From the NCBI RefSeq assembly GCF_000368085.1, contig NZ_KB849239.1:633556-697555 (forward strand): 64,000 bases of DNA. The letters run 5' to 3'. Below are positions 1 to 8,600 of this stretch, one piece after another. This DNA is from Acinetobacter nosocomialis NIPH 2119. GTDB taxonomy: Bacteria > Pseudomonadota > Gammaproteobacteria > Pseudomonadales > Moraxellaceae. The position numbers and the translations under genes were made by a program. The notes beneath the pieces were generated by a model. It ran no database searches. It saw only the letters and a list, made by a program, of their open reading frames with translations, and had not been told where the DNA came from. How positions within the stretch are numbered: the first letter of the stretch is position 1; every line of letters starts with the position of its first letter.

Positions 1-768
1 AATATTTTCAGTCGCATATTGCATCACCATTTGACCAGTTTGTGTTGACCCTGTGAAAGCAATTTTGGCAATACGTGGATTGGTTGCTAACGGACGACCA
101 ACTTCTGCACCGAAACCATTCACAATATTGAGTACGCCCGGCGGTAAGATATCTTGGATGAGTTCGGCAACCAGTAAAATACCCACTGGCGTTTGCTCAG
201 CTGGCTTAATCACCACACAGTTACCAGCCGCTAAAGCAGGAGCCAGCTTCCATGCAGCCATTAAAATCGGGAAGTTCCATGGAATGATTTGTCCGACCAC
301 ACCTAGCGGCTCATGGAAATGATAAGCGATAGTATCTTCATCGATTTCAGAGATGCCGCCTTCTTGAGCACGAATACATCCAGCAAAATAACGGAAATGA
401 TCGATTGCAAGTGGAAGGTCAGCGGCTAAAGTTTCACGCACTGCTTTACCGTTATCCCAAGTTTCTGCAACTGCAAGCATTTCAAGATTTGCTTCTAAAC
501 GATCGGCAATTTTTAAAAGTATATTTGAGCGTACCGTTGGAGATGCTTTATTCCATGTTGCTTTGGCTTTGTGCGCTGCATCTAGCGCGAGTTCAATGTC
601 TTCGGCACTAGAGCGTGGAATACGTGTAAAGGCTTTTCCGTCAACGGGAGATACATTGTCAAAATACGCACCCTTTACAGGTGCAACCCATTCACCGCCA
701 ATAAAATTTTCATATTGTGATTTGAATTGAACTTTTGAGCCTGGTTGATTTGGATCGATATAGCGCAT
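1..768 (-). CDS. NAD-dependent aldehyde dehydrogenase (ExaC/AcoD type), C-terminus outside window
   Basis: Oxidises an aldehyde (acetaldehyde or a similar short aldehyde is likely) to the acid with NAD. 256 N-terminal codons are visible; the reading frame runs off the window edge. Visible family features are the PWNFP motif of the ALDH fold, the KPAEQTP segment that contacts the cofactor, and FTGSTQTG, the Rossmann-fold glycine motif. The catalytic Cys/Glu region lies beyond the edge. The ATG start is preceded by AAGGA nine bases upstream. It is divergent from the GAF-domain regulator and two genes away from an iron alcohol dehydrogenase, so the pair probably converts an alcohol to an acid. 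Assignment to the ALDH superfamily is secure; the exact substrate is inferred from context. Confidence 0.93.
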   Translation of the reverse strand, partial: MRYIDPNQPGSKVQFKSQYENFIGGEWVAPVKGAYFDNVSPVDGKAFTRIPRSSAEDIELALDAAHKAKATWNKASPTVRSNILLKIADRLEANLEMLAVAETWDNGKAVRETLAADLPLAIDHFRYFAGCIRAQEGGISEIDEDTIAYHFHEPLGVVGQIIPWNFPILMAAWKLAPALAAGNCVVIKPAEQTPVGILLVAELIQDILPPGVLNIVNGFGAEVGRPLATNPRIAKIAFTGSTQTGQMVMQYATENI

Positions 769-861
769 ATAAATATTCCTTTGCTTTTTAGGACTAAAGA
801 CTAACAAGAACCCTGTCAGTAGGTACTTTCGTACTTTGTATAATTAGGATATAAAGAAGAA

Positions 862-878
862 GGTTGGAGAAAGGTTGG
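862..878. promoter_or_regulatory. GGTTGG direct repeat, candidate operator between ALDH and its regulator
   Basis: Two identical GGTTGG hexamers start at 862 and 873, exactly 11 bp apart, in the divergent intergenic region about 95-110 bases upstream of the ALDH start and 33-49 bases upstream of the regulator start. The same arrangement recurs before the hydrolase and the Fe-alcohol dehydrogenase. One helical turn of spacing suits OmpR/winged-helix proteins, and the regulator encoded at 911 has such a C-terminal domain. Binding is inferred. Confidence 0.45.
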
Positions 879-910
879 AATAGAAATGTGGATATATAAG
901 GAATTTACAA

Positions 911-2101
911 ATGTTCACAAAAAAGGATTTATTGCAGCAACGGACGTTGATTGATCAACTGCGCACGCAAAATAGTCTCTCTCCTCAAAACGCTGCCAAA
1001 CTCGGCCAAAGTATTGCAAGCTCATGGGAGCGATCAGCTTCTGCTGCGATTCCTAAAGAACGCTTTGCGGCTCCATTAGTCGAAAAAAAATCTGCTTCAC
1101 AAAATGCTTTAGATATGGCTTTAAGTCAGTGTGGTGACGACTTACGTCATATTGCAGAACAATCTTCAATGGTGATTGCTGTCGGTGATATAGGCAGTAC
1201 CATTATTTGGACTGCACCCAGTGCCCAAATGCAAAGTGCTGCTGAACGCGTGCATTTTGTACAAGGCGGGCAGTGGCGTGAAGAATTTGTCGGTACAAAT
1301 GCCTTAGCTTTATCTTTAAAAACTCAACAATCAAGCTGTGTTTTTTCAAATGAACATTACATGGAGTCGATTCATGATTGGGTATGTTATGCCGCACCAA
1401 TTATCGATCCATATTCAAAACAAACACTAGGTGTGGTTGATTTATCAACTACATGGAAGAATCATAATAGTTTAGGAATATTGGCTGCCGAACGTTGCGC
1501 ATCCATTATTCAATCTGCTTTGCTAGAGCAGCAACGCCAACAATTACATATTCGGGCATTTTCGACGCCACAAGTTAAATTTAATGGTAAAAGTTTATTA
1601 TTAACACCGCGGCAAATTGAAATTTTAACCATATTGGCACTATGTCCACATGGCTTAACTTTAGAACATCTTTATCAGGCACTCTATGGTGAGCGCAAAG
1701 TCAGCATGGGTACGCTTAAAGCTGAAATGTCTCAACTGCGAGATATTTTAGGAGGTTTGCTTGGTTCACGCCCATATCGGCTACTTGTGCATGTTGAAGC
1801 CGATTTCTTACAAGCTGAACAAGCACTCGATGCAGGATATGCGGCTTCTGCTTTACAGCTTTATACCGGTGTTTTTCTGGCAAAAACCGAGAGTCCGTTT
1901 CTGTGTGCATGGCGCGACTGCCTTGAGTCACGCTTGAGCGATGCAATTTTTAAAACCCAAGAAACGGATTTATTACTCAAACATTTAGCTCATTTTCCCG
2001 AAGCAATCGATGCGGTAGAACGTCTTATGGAATTATTACCGAGTGAACATCCTGCGCATCAACTGCTGGTGAAATATATTGACTCGCCTAAGCTAAGTTA
2101 G
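911..2101 (+). CDS. GAF-domain (AcoR-like) transcriptional regulator with winged-helix/BTAD-type C-terminus
   Basis: 396 residues. The N-terminal ~200 residues resemble the sensory part of AcoR-type activators (SSWERSxxAxIP, GSTIIWTAPS, a GAF-like region with REEFVGTNALAL and IHDWVCYAAPIIDP). There is no GAFTGA/Walker sigma54-interaction module. Instead residues ~230-310 read like an OmpR-type winged helix (LLLTPRQIEILTILALCPHG, then SMGTLKAEMSQLRDILGG), followed by a helical repeat resembling a bacterial transcriptional activator domain. It therefore probably binds DNA without needing sigma54. It is divergent from the ALDH gene and overlaps the convergent hydrolase by 4 bp. Its likely role is control of the neighbouring alcohol/aldehyde genes. 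An AGGA sequence lies upstream of the ATG. Domain reading fairly sure; ligand unknown. Confidence 0.8.
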   Translation: MFTKKDLLQQRTLIDQLRTQNSLSPQNAAKLGQSIASSWERSASAAIPKERFAAPLVEKKSASQNALDMALSQCGDDLRHIAEQSSMVIAVGDIGSTIIWTAPSAQMQSAAERVHFVQGGQWREEFVGTNALALSLKTQQSSCVFSNEHYMESIHDWVCYAAPIIDPYSKQTLGVVDLSTTWKNHNSLGILAAERCASIIQSALLEQQRQQLHIRAFSTPQVKFNGKSLLLTPRQIEILTILALCPHGLTLEHLYQALYGERKVSMGTLKAEMSQLRDILGGLLGSRPYRLLVHVEADFLQAEQALDAGYAASALQLYTGVFLAKTESPFLCAWRDCLESRLSDAIFKTQETDLLLKHLAHFPEAIDAVERLMELLPSEHPAHQLLVKYIDSPKLS

Positions 2102-3066
2102 GTGATTTTTTGTTCCAGCCACTGGAATAGTTGTTGATAGACTTGATTCCGCACTGGCTGGGCCGAAAGGACTAAATCGTGTAAGCCATTGTGAATAGAG
2201 ACCACCGAAACATCGCCCTTTATTTTTTTACCGAATTTCGCAATGTCTTTAACATCTAAAATAACATCACTTTGGGTTGCATCTGGTCCCCATTTACGAG
2301 GATTTTTAGTTTGGTGCGAATGCATAATCAGTGCGGGGACGTTTAGCTTAACGCCGTGGTGAATTTCTTTTTGTGCTGTATGAATCGCATGTAGAAAGCT
2401 AAGTTGAACTGTAGGGGCAGAGGTCGGTTTCCAATCCAGGTTGAAGTCCCATTCACCCTTAAGTTGTTTGTGAAGACTGGTGGTGTACCATTTGTTAAGT
2501 TTGCTTGGAAATTTAACTTTAGGCAGATATTTTCCTACTCGACTGAGCATTGGAATACCAAATTTCTTTTCAACTAAACTTAAATTGAAGTCGTAAAACG
2601 GACTATTCGCCCATAGTGCTTTAATAAGTGGATGATCTGGATGATGAGTAGCATAAAGCGTTGCTGTCAAACCGCCAGTCGAATGACCTGCAAGTAATAC
2701 TTGTGTATGTTTTTCTTGGCCAATGATCTCTAATGCTTGAGTAATTTCGGCATCATATTCATTTAAATCAAGCACATTATAGAAAATTTGATGAGGCAAC
2801 TTTGAGCGGCCATATTTTCTTAAATCGAGTGCATAGAAGTCATAGCCATGCGCATTGAATTGCTCGGCCATTTCAGTTTGAAAGAAATAATCTAAAAAAC
2901 CATGAATATAAAGTACGGCTTTTTGAGTTGGCTGAGTGGCCTTTTTACGAACTAAGGTGGCTATAACTTTACCTTCATAATCATCTGGAAAGTTGAGTGT
3001 TAGCTGTTCGTAGCCGGCACCTAAAATATCTGGGGCATAATTGTGTTTAGCTGTAGATGTATTCAT
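2098..3066 (-). CDS. alpha/beta hydrolase (serine aminopeptidase S33 / monoacylglycerol-lipase-like)
   Basis: 322 residues, cytoplasmic, no signal peptide. The nucleophile elbow GHSTGG is at about residues 127-132 (Ser129), with the oxyanion HG near residue 55. A catalytic Asp in the VILDVKD region and the His in IHNGLHDLVLS near the C-terminus complete a plausible triad. This is the usual S33/MGL-like layout, so it should cleave an ester or acyl bond; the substrate cannot be read. It sits between the AcoR-like regulator (convergent, 4 bp overlap) and the Fe-alcohol dehydrogenase and has its own candidate operator upstream (3134-3150). It may release an alcohol that the neighbouring dehydrogenases oxidise, but that is inference. 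Confidence 0.85.
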   Translation of the reverse strand: MNTSTAKHNYAPDILGAGYEQLTLNFPDDYEGKVIATLVRKKATQPTQKAVLYIHGFLDYFFQTEMAEQFNAHGYDFYALDLRKYGRSKLPHQIFYNVLDLNEYDAEITQALEIIGQEKHTQVLLAGHSTGGLTATLYATHHPDHPLIKALWANSPFYDFNLSLVEKKFGIPMLSRVGKYLPKVKFPSKLNKWYTTSLHKQLKGEWDFNLDWKPTSAPTVQLSFLHAIHTAQKEIHHGVKLNVPALIMHSHQTKNPRKWGPDATQSDVILDVKDIAKFGKKIKGDVSVVSIHNGLHDLVLSAQPVRNQVYQQLFQWLEQKIT

Positions 3067-3133
3067 TTTTATCGAGCTATTGTCATTAAGTCATGTTGAG
3101 TATCCTTCAATGAAATGGGCAAATTGTCAATCA

Positions 3134-3150
3134 GGTTTAGAGAAGGTTGG
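3134..3150. promoter_or_regulatory. GGTTTA-n5-GGTTGG direct repeat upstream of hydrolase
   Basis: Half-sites start at 3134 and 3145, 11 bp apart, about 70-85 bases upstream of the hydrolase start. The second half-site sits in AGAAGGTTGGAG, nearly identical to the sequence at 858-869. One half-site is degenerate. Candidate site for the regulator encoded at 911-2101. Confidence 0.35.
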
Positions 3151-3169
3151 AGTATAGGTTTTAAAAAAA

Positions 3170-3197
3170 GGGAATACCGCTGGAGCTAAGTATTCCC
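3170..3197 (-). terminator. Rho-independent terminator of the Fe-alcohol dehydrogenase gene
   Basis: An 8-bp stem, GGGAATAC (3170-3177) with GTATTCCC (3190-3197), followed on the minus strand by a run of seven T. It lies directly downstream of the gene ending at 3260. Confidence 0.8.
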
Positions 3198-3259
3198 AAA
3201 AAGTAAGTCAACGGTCGGAGGGATTTGACTTACTACAGGAACATAGCGTTACATCAGTA

Positions 3260-4432
3260 TTAAAGAGCGGCTTTGAAAATCTCCACAACTTGTGCATGGT
3301 TTGCTTTACGAGGGTTGGTCAGCATACATGCATCTTTTTGAGCGTTATCGGCCATCACCGCGAGGTCTTCGGTTTTTACGCCCAACTCTGTTAAGCCAGA
3401 TGGGATACCAATTGAAGAAGACAGTTTACGGATGGCATCAATTGCAGCATACGCAGCTTCTGTTACGGTGAGACCTTGCGTATTTACACCCATTAACTCT
3501 GCGATTTTTGCATAACGATCTGGACAAGCAATTAAGTTAAATTCACAAACATGTGGTAGCAAGATTGCGTTACATACACCGTGAGGTAGGTTATAGAACC
3601 CGCCTAACTGGTGAGCCATTGCATGGACATAACCTAAAGATGCATTGTTAAATGCCATACCAGCCAAGTACTGCGCATAACTCATTGCATCACGTGCTTC
3701 GATGTTTTCACCATTTGCGACAGCGGGTTGTAACCATTGACTAATCATGGTGATTGCTTTTTCAGCACACGCATCGGTAATTGGGTTTGCCGCCGTAGAC
3801 ACATATGCTTCAACCGCATGGGTTAACGCATCCATACCAGTTGCTGCTGTTAAACCTGCTGGTTTTGCAATCATGAGTTTCGGGTCATCGATAGCAATAA
3901 GTGGGGTACAACGCCAGTCAACAATTGCCATTTTTACATGAGTGTCTGTATTGGTAATAATACAGAAGCGAGTCATTTCAGATGCAGTACCTGCCGTTGT
4001 ATTCACTGCAATTAATGGTGTCATTGGTACTTTACTTTTATCGATGCCTTCGTAGTCACGAATATGACCACCACCTGCAGTGACCAAACCAATTCCTTTC
4101 GCACAGTCATGAGATGAACCACCGCCTAGCGAAACAATAAAGTCACACCCATTGTCGTTATAGGCTTTCACGCCATTGTGAACATTAATATCGGTTGGGT
4201 TAGGTTCCGCGCCCGGGAAAATATGGCTCGCTACGCCTGCTTCGGTTAAATAGCTTGCAATAAGATCTGCAACGCCAAATTTAAATAGCCCTTCATCGGT
4301 CACAATTAATGCTTTTTTTGCGCCGAGATTTTGTGCTTTTGTACCAATTTCTTTGGCACATCCTGGACCAAAGAGTGATACGCAAGGAATATAAAAACCG
4401 TTTGTTTGATCTGCAATATTTTTAAAAGCCAT
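3260..4432 (-). CDS. iron-containing (group III) alcohol dehydrogenase
   Basis: 390 residues. Reversible NAD(P)-linked oxidation of primary alcohols. The cofactor motif GGGSSHD is at residues 103-109. The metal ligands expected from the FucO/YiaY family are present: Asp201 and His205 (TGMDALTHAVEAYVS), His270 (GYVHAMAHQLGG) and His284 (NLPHGVCNA). I chose the ATG at 4432 because AAGGAATCACTCC precedes it and the protein then begins with the family-typical MAFKN...FYIPCVSLFGPGC; a longer open frame to 4489 adds 19 unlikely residues. Monocistronic with its own terminator and a CCTACC direct-repeat operator candidate at 4525-4541. Works with the ALDH at 1-768 in alcohol use. Confidence 0.93.
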   Translation of the reverse strand: MAFKNIADQTNGFYIPCVSLFGPGCAKEIGTKAQNLGAKKALIVTDEGLFKFGVADLIASYLTEAGVASHIFPGAEPNPTDINVHNGVKAYNDNGCDFIVSLGGGSSHDCAKGIGLVTAGGGHIRDYEGIDKSKVPMTPLIAVNTTAGTASEMTRFCIITNTDTHVKMAIVDWRCTPLIAIDDPKLMIAKPAGLTAATGMDALTHAVEAYVSTAANPITDACAEKAITMISQWLQPAVANGENIEARDAMSYAQYLAGMAFNNASLGYVHAMAHQLGGFYNLPHGVCNAILLPHVCEFNLIACPDRYAKIAELMGVNTQGLTVTEAAYAAIDAIRKLSSSIGIPSGLTELGVKTEDLAVMADNAQKDACMLTNPRKANHAQVVEIFKAAL

Positions 4433-4524
4433 GGAGTGATTCCTTTTTCCATAAATCCATTGTTTGTTATTACAGGTGAGCCTCACCATGGGCTTAGTAT
4501 TGTGATGTGTAGATTATTTTCCTA

Positions 4525-4541
4525 CCTACCAAAAACCTACC
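4525..4541. promoter_or_regulatory. GGTAGG direct repeat upstream of Fe-alcohol dehydrogenase
   Basis: CCTACC (GGTAGG on the minus strand) occurs at 4525-4530 and 4536-4541, an 11-bp period, with a third overlapping copy at 4521-4526. It lies about 95-110 bases upstream of the 4432 start, the same distance as the repeat before the ALDH gene. Candidate operator of the AcoR-like regulator. Confidence 0.45.
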
Positions 4542-4662
4542 AAATACAAACTTGATGTTAGTAGTTGATTTATATTGTTTTTATAGAAAGTTTGGTTCAT
4601 TCATTTAAATTTTTCGGGAAAATCGTTAAGCTATGGGCTGTTGAAAATGTACATATGAGATT

Positions 4663-6375
4663 ATGAAACAGGAAACTGCACTTAAACTGCTCAAAGCAGG
4701 TGAAAATGTTTTTTTAACCGGTTCGGCTGGTGCAGGGAAAACCTATACACTCAATCAGTACATCCAATATCTAAAAGCACGTAAAGTGCCTGTAGCGATT
4801 ACAGCATCGACAGGTATTGCTGCAACGCATATGAACGGTATGACCATTCATACGTGGGCGGGCATCGGCATTAAAGATCAGTTAACTGACGACGATCTAA
4901 AACGTATGAAAGAGCGTAAATATCTCAAGGAACACCTTGAAAATGCGCAAGTTCTCGTCATTGATGAAATCTCGATGCTCCATGCGAAGCAGCTTAATCT
5001 GGTCAATCAGGTTTTAAAATATTTTAAAGAAAGTGATGAAGCTTTTGGCGGCATTCAAGTGATTGTGGCTGGAGACTTTTTTCAGTTGCCACCTGTAGGC
5101 CGTAATGGTGAAGCTAATCGCGATAAGTTCTGTTTTATGTCAGATGCATGGGTCGAAGCTAAATTCCGCGTATGCTATTTAACAGAACAGCACCGTCAAG
5201 ACGATGAAATTTTAAATCAGATTTTAAATGCCATCCGTGCGCAAAGTATTCAAGCTGAACATTTGCAAGCTTTACATCAATCACGTACACATGACATTGG
5301 TGAGACATTTACTCGTCTTTATACGCACAATATGGATGTCGACAATATCAATTATCAACACTTAAATGAAATTGATAATGAAGGACATCAATTTAATGCA
5401 GTTCTAGATGGTAATGAAAAACTATTAGAAACTTTAAAATCTTCAGTTCGTGCTCCTGAAGAACTAACTTTGAAAAAGCATGCCAAAGTCATGTTTGTAA
5501 AAAACAACTTTGATATGGGTTATATCAACGGAAGTTTAGGTGAAGTGATCGGTTTTGAAGAAGATGACGAAAACGGGTTACTGCCAAAAGTAAAATTAAC
5601 TGACGGTACAACTTTGCTGGTCGCACCTGAAACATGGTCAATTGAAAATGAAGCCGGAAAAGTCATTGCAAGTTTTCAGCAAATTCCACTTCGTTTAGCT
5701 TGGGCGATTACCATTCATAAAAGCCAAGGTATGACTTTGGAAGCTGCTGAAATTAACCTGATGCACACCTTTGAAAAAGGGCAAGGTTATGTTGCGCTCT
5801 CACGTTTGAAATCTTTAACAGGATTAAAATTATTAGGATTTAATGAGCAGGCCTTAGAGCTAGATAGTCTTGCTGTAAAAGCTGATCGCCGTTTTCAGGA
5901 ATTATCGGCTGAAGCCGAAGATAATTTTGCTGATGTCGATTTAACCGCCCAGCACAAAGCCTTTATCCGTCACTGTGGGGGCACCTTAAATGAAACCGAG
6001 ATTTCTCGTAATGAGAAGAAACTCGCAAAAGGTGGTAAGCAAAATTATGCTACGGCAACGCTAGACGAGACACGTGTCTTGTTTGAAGAAGGTTACGAAA
6101 TTGAAGATATCGCGCATGAACGTGGTCTAACACCAGCAACTATTATTAATCACTTGGCTCGACTTCATAAAGAGCAAAAACTAGATATTTCGGTTGCTCA
6201 CCCAGGTGAAGAAGTGGTCGAAGAAGTGCGTAAAATTTATAAGAAGTTGAAAAAGCGTCAAAATCCAGATCATTTTTCTGATGATGGTTCGATCAAACTA
6301 AGACCAATTGTTGAAGCAACTAGCCCTCGAATGGGATATGATCAAGTTCGATTAGCTTTATTATTTATTGAATAA
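4663..6375 (+). CDS. PIF1/RecD2-like superfamily 1 DNA helicase (AAA family ATPase)
   Basis: 570 residues. ATP-dependent helicase likely acting in DNA repair or replication. Walker A GSAGAGKT at residues 20-27; Walker B VLVIDEISM at 97-105; FGGIQVIVAGDFFQLPPVG is the conserved PIF1 motif II/III region; LTEQHRQDD and AWAITIHKSQGMTLE (motifs V/VI region) and GYVALSRLKSLTGLKLL complete the superfamily 1B core. The last ~140 residues hold an added helix-turn-helix-like region (YEIEDIAHERGLTPATIINHLARLH), typical of the HTH at the end of RecQ-like and PIF1-like bacterial proteins. It starts with ATG at 4663 and is followed 43 bases later by a small isomerase gene on the same strand. No gene name is assigned. 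Confidence 0.9.
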   Translation: MKQETALKLLKAGENVFLTGSAGAGKTYTLNQYIQYLKARKVPVAITASTGIAATHMNGMTIHTWAGIGIKDQLTDDDLKRMKERKYLKEHLENAQVLVIDEISMLHAKQLNLVNQVLKYFKESDEAFGGIQVIVAGDFFQLPPVGRNGEANRDKFCFMSDAWVEAKFRVCYLTEQHRQDDEILNQILNAIRAQSIQAEHLQALHQSRTHDIGETFTRLYTHNMDVDNINYQHLNEIDNEGHQFNAVLDGNEKLLETLKSSVRAPEELTLKKHAKVMFVKNNFDMGYINGSLGEVIGFEEDDENGLLPKVKLTDGTTLLVAPETWSIENEAGKVIASFQQIPLRLAWAITIHKSQGMTLEAAEINLMHTFEKGQGYVALSRLKSLTGLKLLGFNEQALELDSLAVKADRRFQELSAEAEDNFADVDLTAQHKAFIRHCGGTLNETEISRNEKKLAKGGKQNYATATLDETRVLFEEGYEIEDIAHERGLTPATIINHLARLHKEQKLDISVAHPGEEVVEEVRKIYKKLKKRQNPDHFSDDGSIKLRPIVEATSPRMGYDQVRLALLFIE

Positions 6376-6418
6376 AGTTCAATGGGCTTAATGACTTATT
6401 ATATAAATTGAGGTGGCT

Positions 6419-6778
6419 ATGCCGCACGTTGTAGTTGATTATTCAGATAACTTAACTGGACTAAATGCAAAACAATTACTTGAAGAAATTAATACCACGC
6501 TGATTGAAACAGAGTTGTTTAGTCCAGAAGACATCAAAAGCCGTGCACGTAAAGATGAAGTTTTTCTGATTGGCTTAGGGGTCGATCAAGCTTATATTCA
6601 TGTAAAGGCGTATATTTTGTCTGGAAGAACTGCCGAACAAAAACAGCTTATGGGGGAGCAATTATTGGCGGCGCTCAGCAATAAAAAATATCTACCACAA
6701 GAGTTTAATAAAGAAATTCAATTGTGTGTTGAGCTTATCGACATGCCAAGAGACGATTATTTTAAGCAAGTTGTATAA
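6419..6778 (+). CDS. 5-carboxymethyl-2-hydroxymuconate delta-isomerase family protein (tautomerase superfamily)
   Basis: 119 residues when started at the ATG preceded by GAGG five bases upstream; a GTG two codons earlier is also possible. After the initiator, Pro2 (MPHVVVDYSDNL) is the catalytic N-terminal proline of the tautomerase superfamily, which the processed protein exposes. Length and the LTGLNAKQLLEEIN, RARKDEVFLIG and HVKAYILSGR segments fit the HpaF/CHMI family, which isomerises 5-carboxymethyl-2-hydroxymuconate in homoprotocatechuate degradation. No other homoprotocatechuate genes are nearby, so the physiological substrate is uncertain. Confidence 0.8.
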   Translation: MPHVVVDYSDNLTGLNAKQLLEEINTTLIETELFSPEDIKSRARKDEVFLIGLGVDQAYIHVKAYILSGRTAEQKQLMGEQLLAALSNKKYLPQEFNKEIQLCVELIDMPRDDYFKQVV

Positions 6779-6841
6779 TTCTAAAAAACGCAATTTCGAT
6801 CAAGAATAGCGATGAGCACTATGTAAAAGTAGTGCTATCGA

Positions 6842-7711
6842 ATGAACAGACATGAATGTATGGCTGTATATACACAAAAGCTGCAACTGGTTTGCGATTA
6901 TATTCAAAGACATTTAGATGAAGACCTAGATGTTGATCGGTTGAGCCAGATCGCAGCTTTATCTAAGTTCCATTTTCATCGCATTTTTGCCATTCATATT
7001 GGTTTAAATGTGATGAAGTTTATTCAACTTTCTCGTTTAAAGCGGGCCTCTTTTCAATTGGCTTTTGAACCTGATCTCAAGATTATTGAGATTGCATTAC
7101 AAGCAGGGTTTGATAGTCCAGAGGCATTTACTCGTGCATTTAAGCGTTCATTTGATCAAACTCCTCGAGCTTTTAGAGATAAACCGGACTGGGAATCTTG
7201 GCATCAGAAGTTTGTTTTTACGATTCCGAAAAGTGAGTTAAAAATGAATGTAAATATTGTTGAGCGACCTGCTGAAAAGATTGCGTATTTATCGCATTTA
7301 GGAAGCCCTGATAAAGTCTTTGAAACGGCTGCACGTTTTATTGCTTGGCGCAAAGAAACAGGTTTGTCACCAGTGACCAAGTCTAGAACTTATGGTATTC
7401 CTTTTGCTGACCCTGAACAGACTCCATCTGATGAGTTTCGATTTGATATTGCCGGTTCAATTGAAAAGGCTGTACCTGAAAATACTTACGGTGTACAGAC
7501 AGGTGAAATTCCTGCGGGGCGTTATGCAACCGTAAGACATTTGGGTAGCCATGACCAGATTAAAGATAGCGTCTATTACATCTTTAGAAACTGGTTACCT
7601 GAGCAACCAGAAGAGGCAGGGGATTATCCGGTTTTCTTTCACTATCATAACTTTGTGCATGATGTGAATGAATGTGACCTTGTGACAGATATCTACTTAC
7701 TTTTAAAGTGA
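6842..7711 (+). CDS. AraC/XylS family regulator with GyrI-like effector domain
   Basis: 289 residues. The N-terminal ~110 residues form two AraC helix-turn-helix units (LDVDRLSQIAALSKFHFHRI and IIEIALQAGFDSPEAFTRAF, ending in the QTPRAFR signature). Residues ~125-289 form a GyrI/SOUL-like small-molecule-binding domain (MNVNIVERPAEKIAYLSHLG, then a C-terminal IPAGRYATVRHLGSHDQI). This Rob/BmrR-like architecture binds drugs or small lipophilic compounds. Start uncertain: ATG 6842 and ATG 6860 are both open and neither has a strong ribosome-binding site. Convergent with thiM across a shared terminator. Target genes are not evident. Confidence 0.88.
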   Translation: MNRHECMAVYTQKLQLVCDYIQRHLDEDLDVDRLSQIAALSKFHFHRIFAIHIGLNVMKFIQLSRLKRASFQLAFEPDLKIIEIALQAGFDSPEAFTRAFKRSFDQTPRAFRDKPDWESWHQKFVFTIPKSELKMNVNIVERPAEKIAYLSHLGSPDKVFETAARFIAWRKETGLSPVTKSRTYGIPFADPEQTPSDEFRFDIAGSIEKAVPENTYGVQTGEIPAGRYATVRHLGSHDQIKDSVYYIFRNWLPEQPEEAGDYPVFFHYHNFVHDVNECDLVTDIYLLLK

Positions 7712-7724
7712 GTCTAGTGTCATT

Positions 7725-7748
7725 CAGGCATAACTTAGGTTATGCCTG
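7725..7748. terminator. bidirectional terminator between AraC regulator and thiM
   Basis: A 10-bp perfect stem CAGGCATAAC (7725-7734) / GTTATGCCTG (7739-7748) with a TTAG loop. The right arm overlaps the thiM stop codon. It can serve both convergent genes, with a T-rich tail only on the plus strand. Confidence 0.65.
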
Positions 7749-8567
7749 TTTATTTAAAAGTTTGATATCTGCATATTGCTCAATCAGATTGTCATCTAGC
7801 ATATGGATATAATCCATAAATATGCTACTAAAACTACCCATCGTTTGTGCTTGATTTGCAGCAAGTTTACCTGCAATTGCAAAATGAATATGAGCTGAAA
7901 GAGCTGCAATAGTGGGTGTCGTCACAGCGCTATAGGCTGCAATTAATGCACCCAAAGCGCAGCCAGTTGCAGTAATTTTTGGCTGTAATGGACTTCCGCC
8001 GTTTACTTGAATCACAGCATCTATTTCTTTAGACAAAATGTAATCTGATTCACCTGAAATAGCGATACAGCTCGCATGCGTTAACAGTGAAAAAGCTTGT
8101 TGATAAGCTTGGTCACTGCTTAAAGTGCTGTCTACACCTTTTGATTGAACCTGATTGCCTGCAAGCGTGCTAATTTCGGAGGCATTACCACGTATAACGT
8201 TTGGCTTAAACTGCAAAAGCTCGTCTGTCATTTGACTGCGCCAAGCTAAAATTGGTCCGTAGCCCACTGGATCAAGTACCCACGGTACTTCATTAAGCTG
8301 TGCGGTCTTAGCAGAGATTTGCATGGCTTGCATTTGCTCTGAAGTCGGTGTACCCAAATTAATGCTTAAAGCCGATGAAATTTTGGTAAAGCTTTCTGCT
8401 TCATAAGGATTATCAATCATGGCAGGTGAAGCACCGGAAGCGAGTAACACATTGGCTGTATAGTTGGCAGCAACGCTGTTGGTAATACATTGCACAAGAG
8501 GCGTTTTTGCCTGCATGTTTTGCCAAGCTTCAATCACCTGTTCAATGAGGTTGGATGTCGAAGTCAT
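7740..8567 (-). CDS. thiM: hydroxyethylthiazole kinase
   Basis: 275 residues. Phosphorylates 4-methyl-5-(2-hydroxyethyl)thiazole in thiamine salvage. The family pattern is present along the whole length: PLVQCITNSVAANYTANVLLASGASPAM at the N-terminus, LNLGTPT-like SINLGTPTS, VPWVLDPVGYG, VIRGNASEI, and the anion-hole/catalytic segment PKITATGCALGALIAAY near residue 205. ATG start with AAGGA nine bases upstream. It is separated by only 33 bp from the zinc-ribbon gene upstream on the same strand and may be cotranscribed with it. I saw no TPP riboswitch before it and no thiD or thiE in the window, so it looks like a stand-alone salvage gene. Confidence 0.93.
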   Translation of the reverse strand: MTSTSNLIEQVIEAWQNMQAKTPLVQCITNSVAANYTANVLLASGASPAMIDNPYEAESFTKISSALSINLGTPTSEQMQAMQISAKTAQLNEVPWVLDPVGYGPILAWRSQMTDELLQFKPNVIRGNASEISTLAGNQVQSKGVDSTLSSDQAYQQAFSLLTHASCIAISGESDYILSKEIDAVIQVNGGSPLQPKITATGCALGALIAAYSAVTTPTIAALSAHIHFAIAGKLAANQAQTMGSFSSIFMDYIHMLDDNLIEQYADIKLLNKQA

Positions 8568-8600
8568 CTGATAATCCTTATTAAGCCAGAGATAAGAAAT

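Noticed and set aside
8568..8600. Possible TPP riboswitch before thiM
   Set aside because: Only 33 bases separate thiM from the upstream gene and none of the TPP aptamer core sequences are visible there or upstream of 9758.
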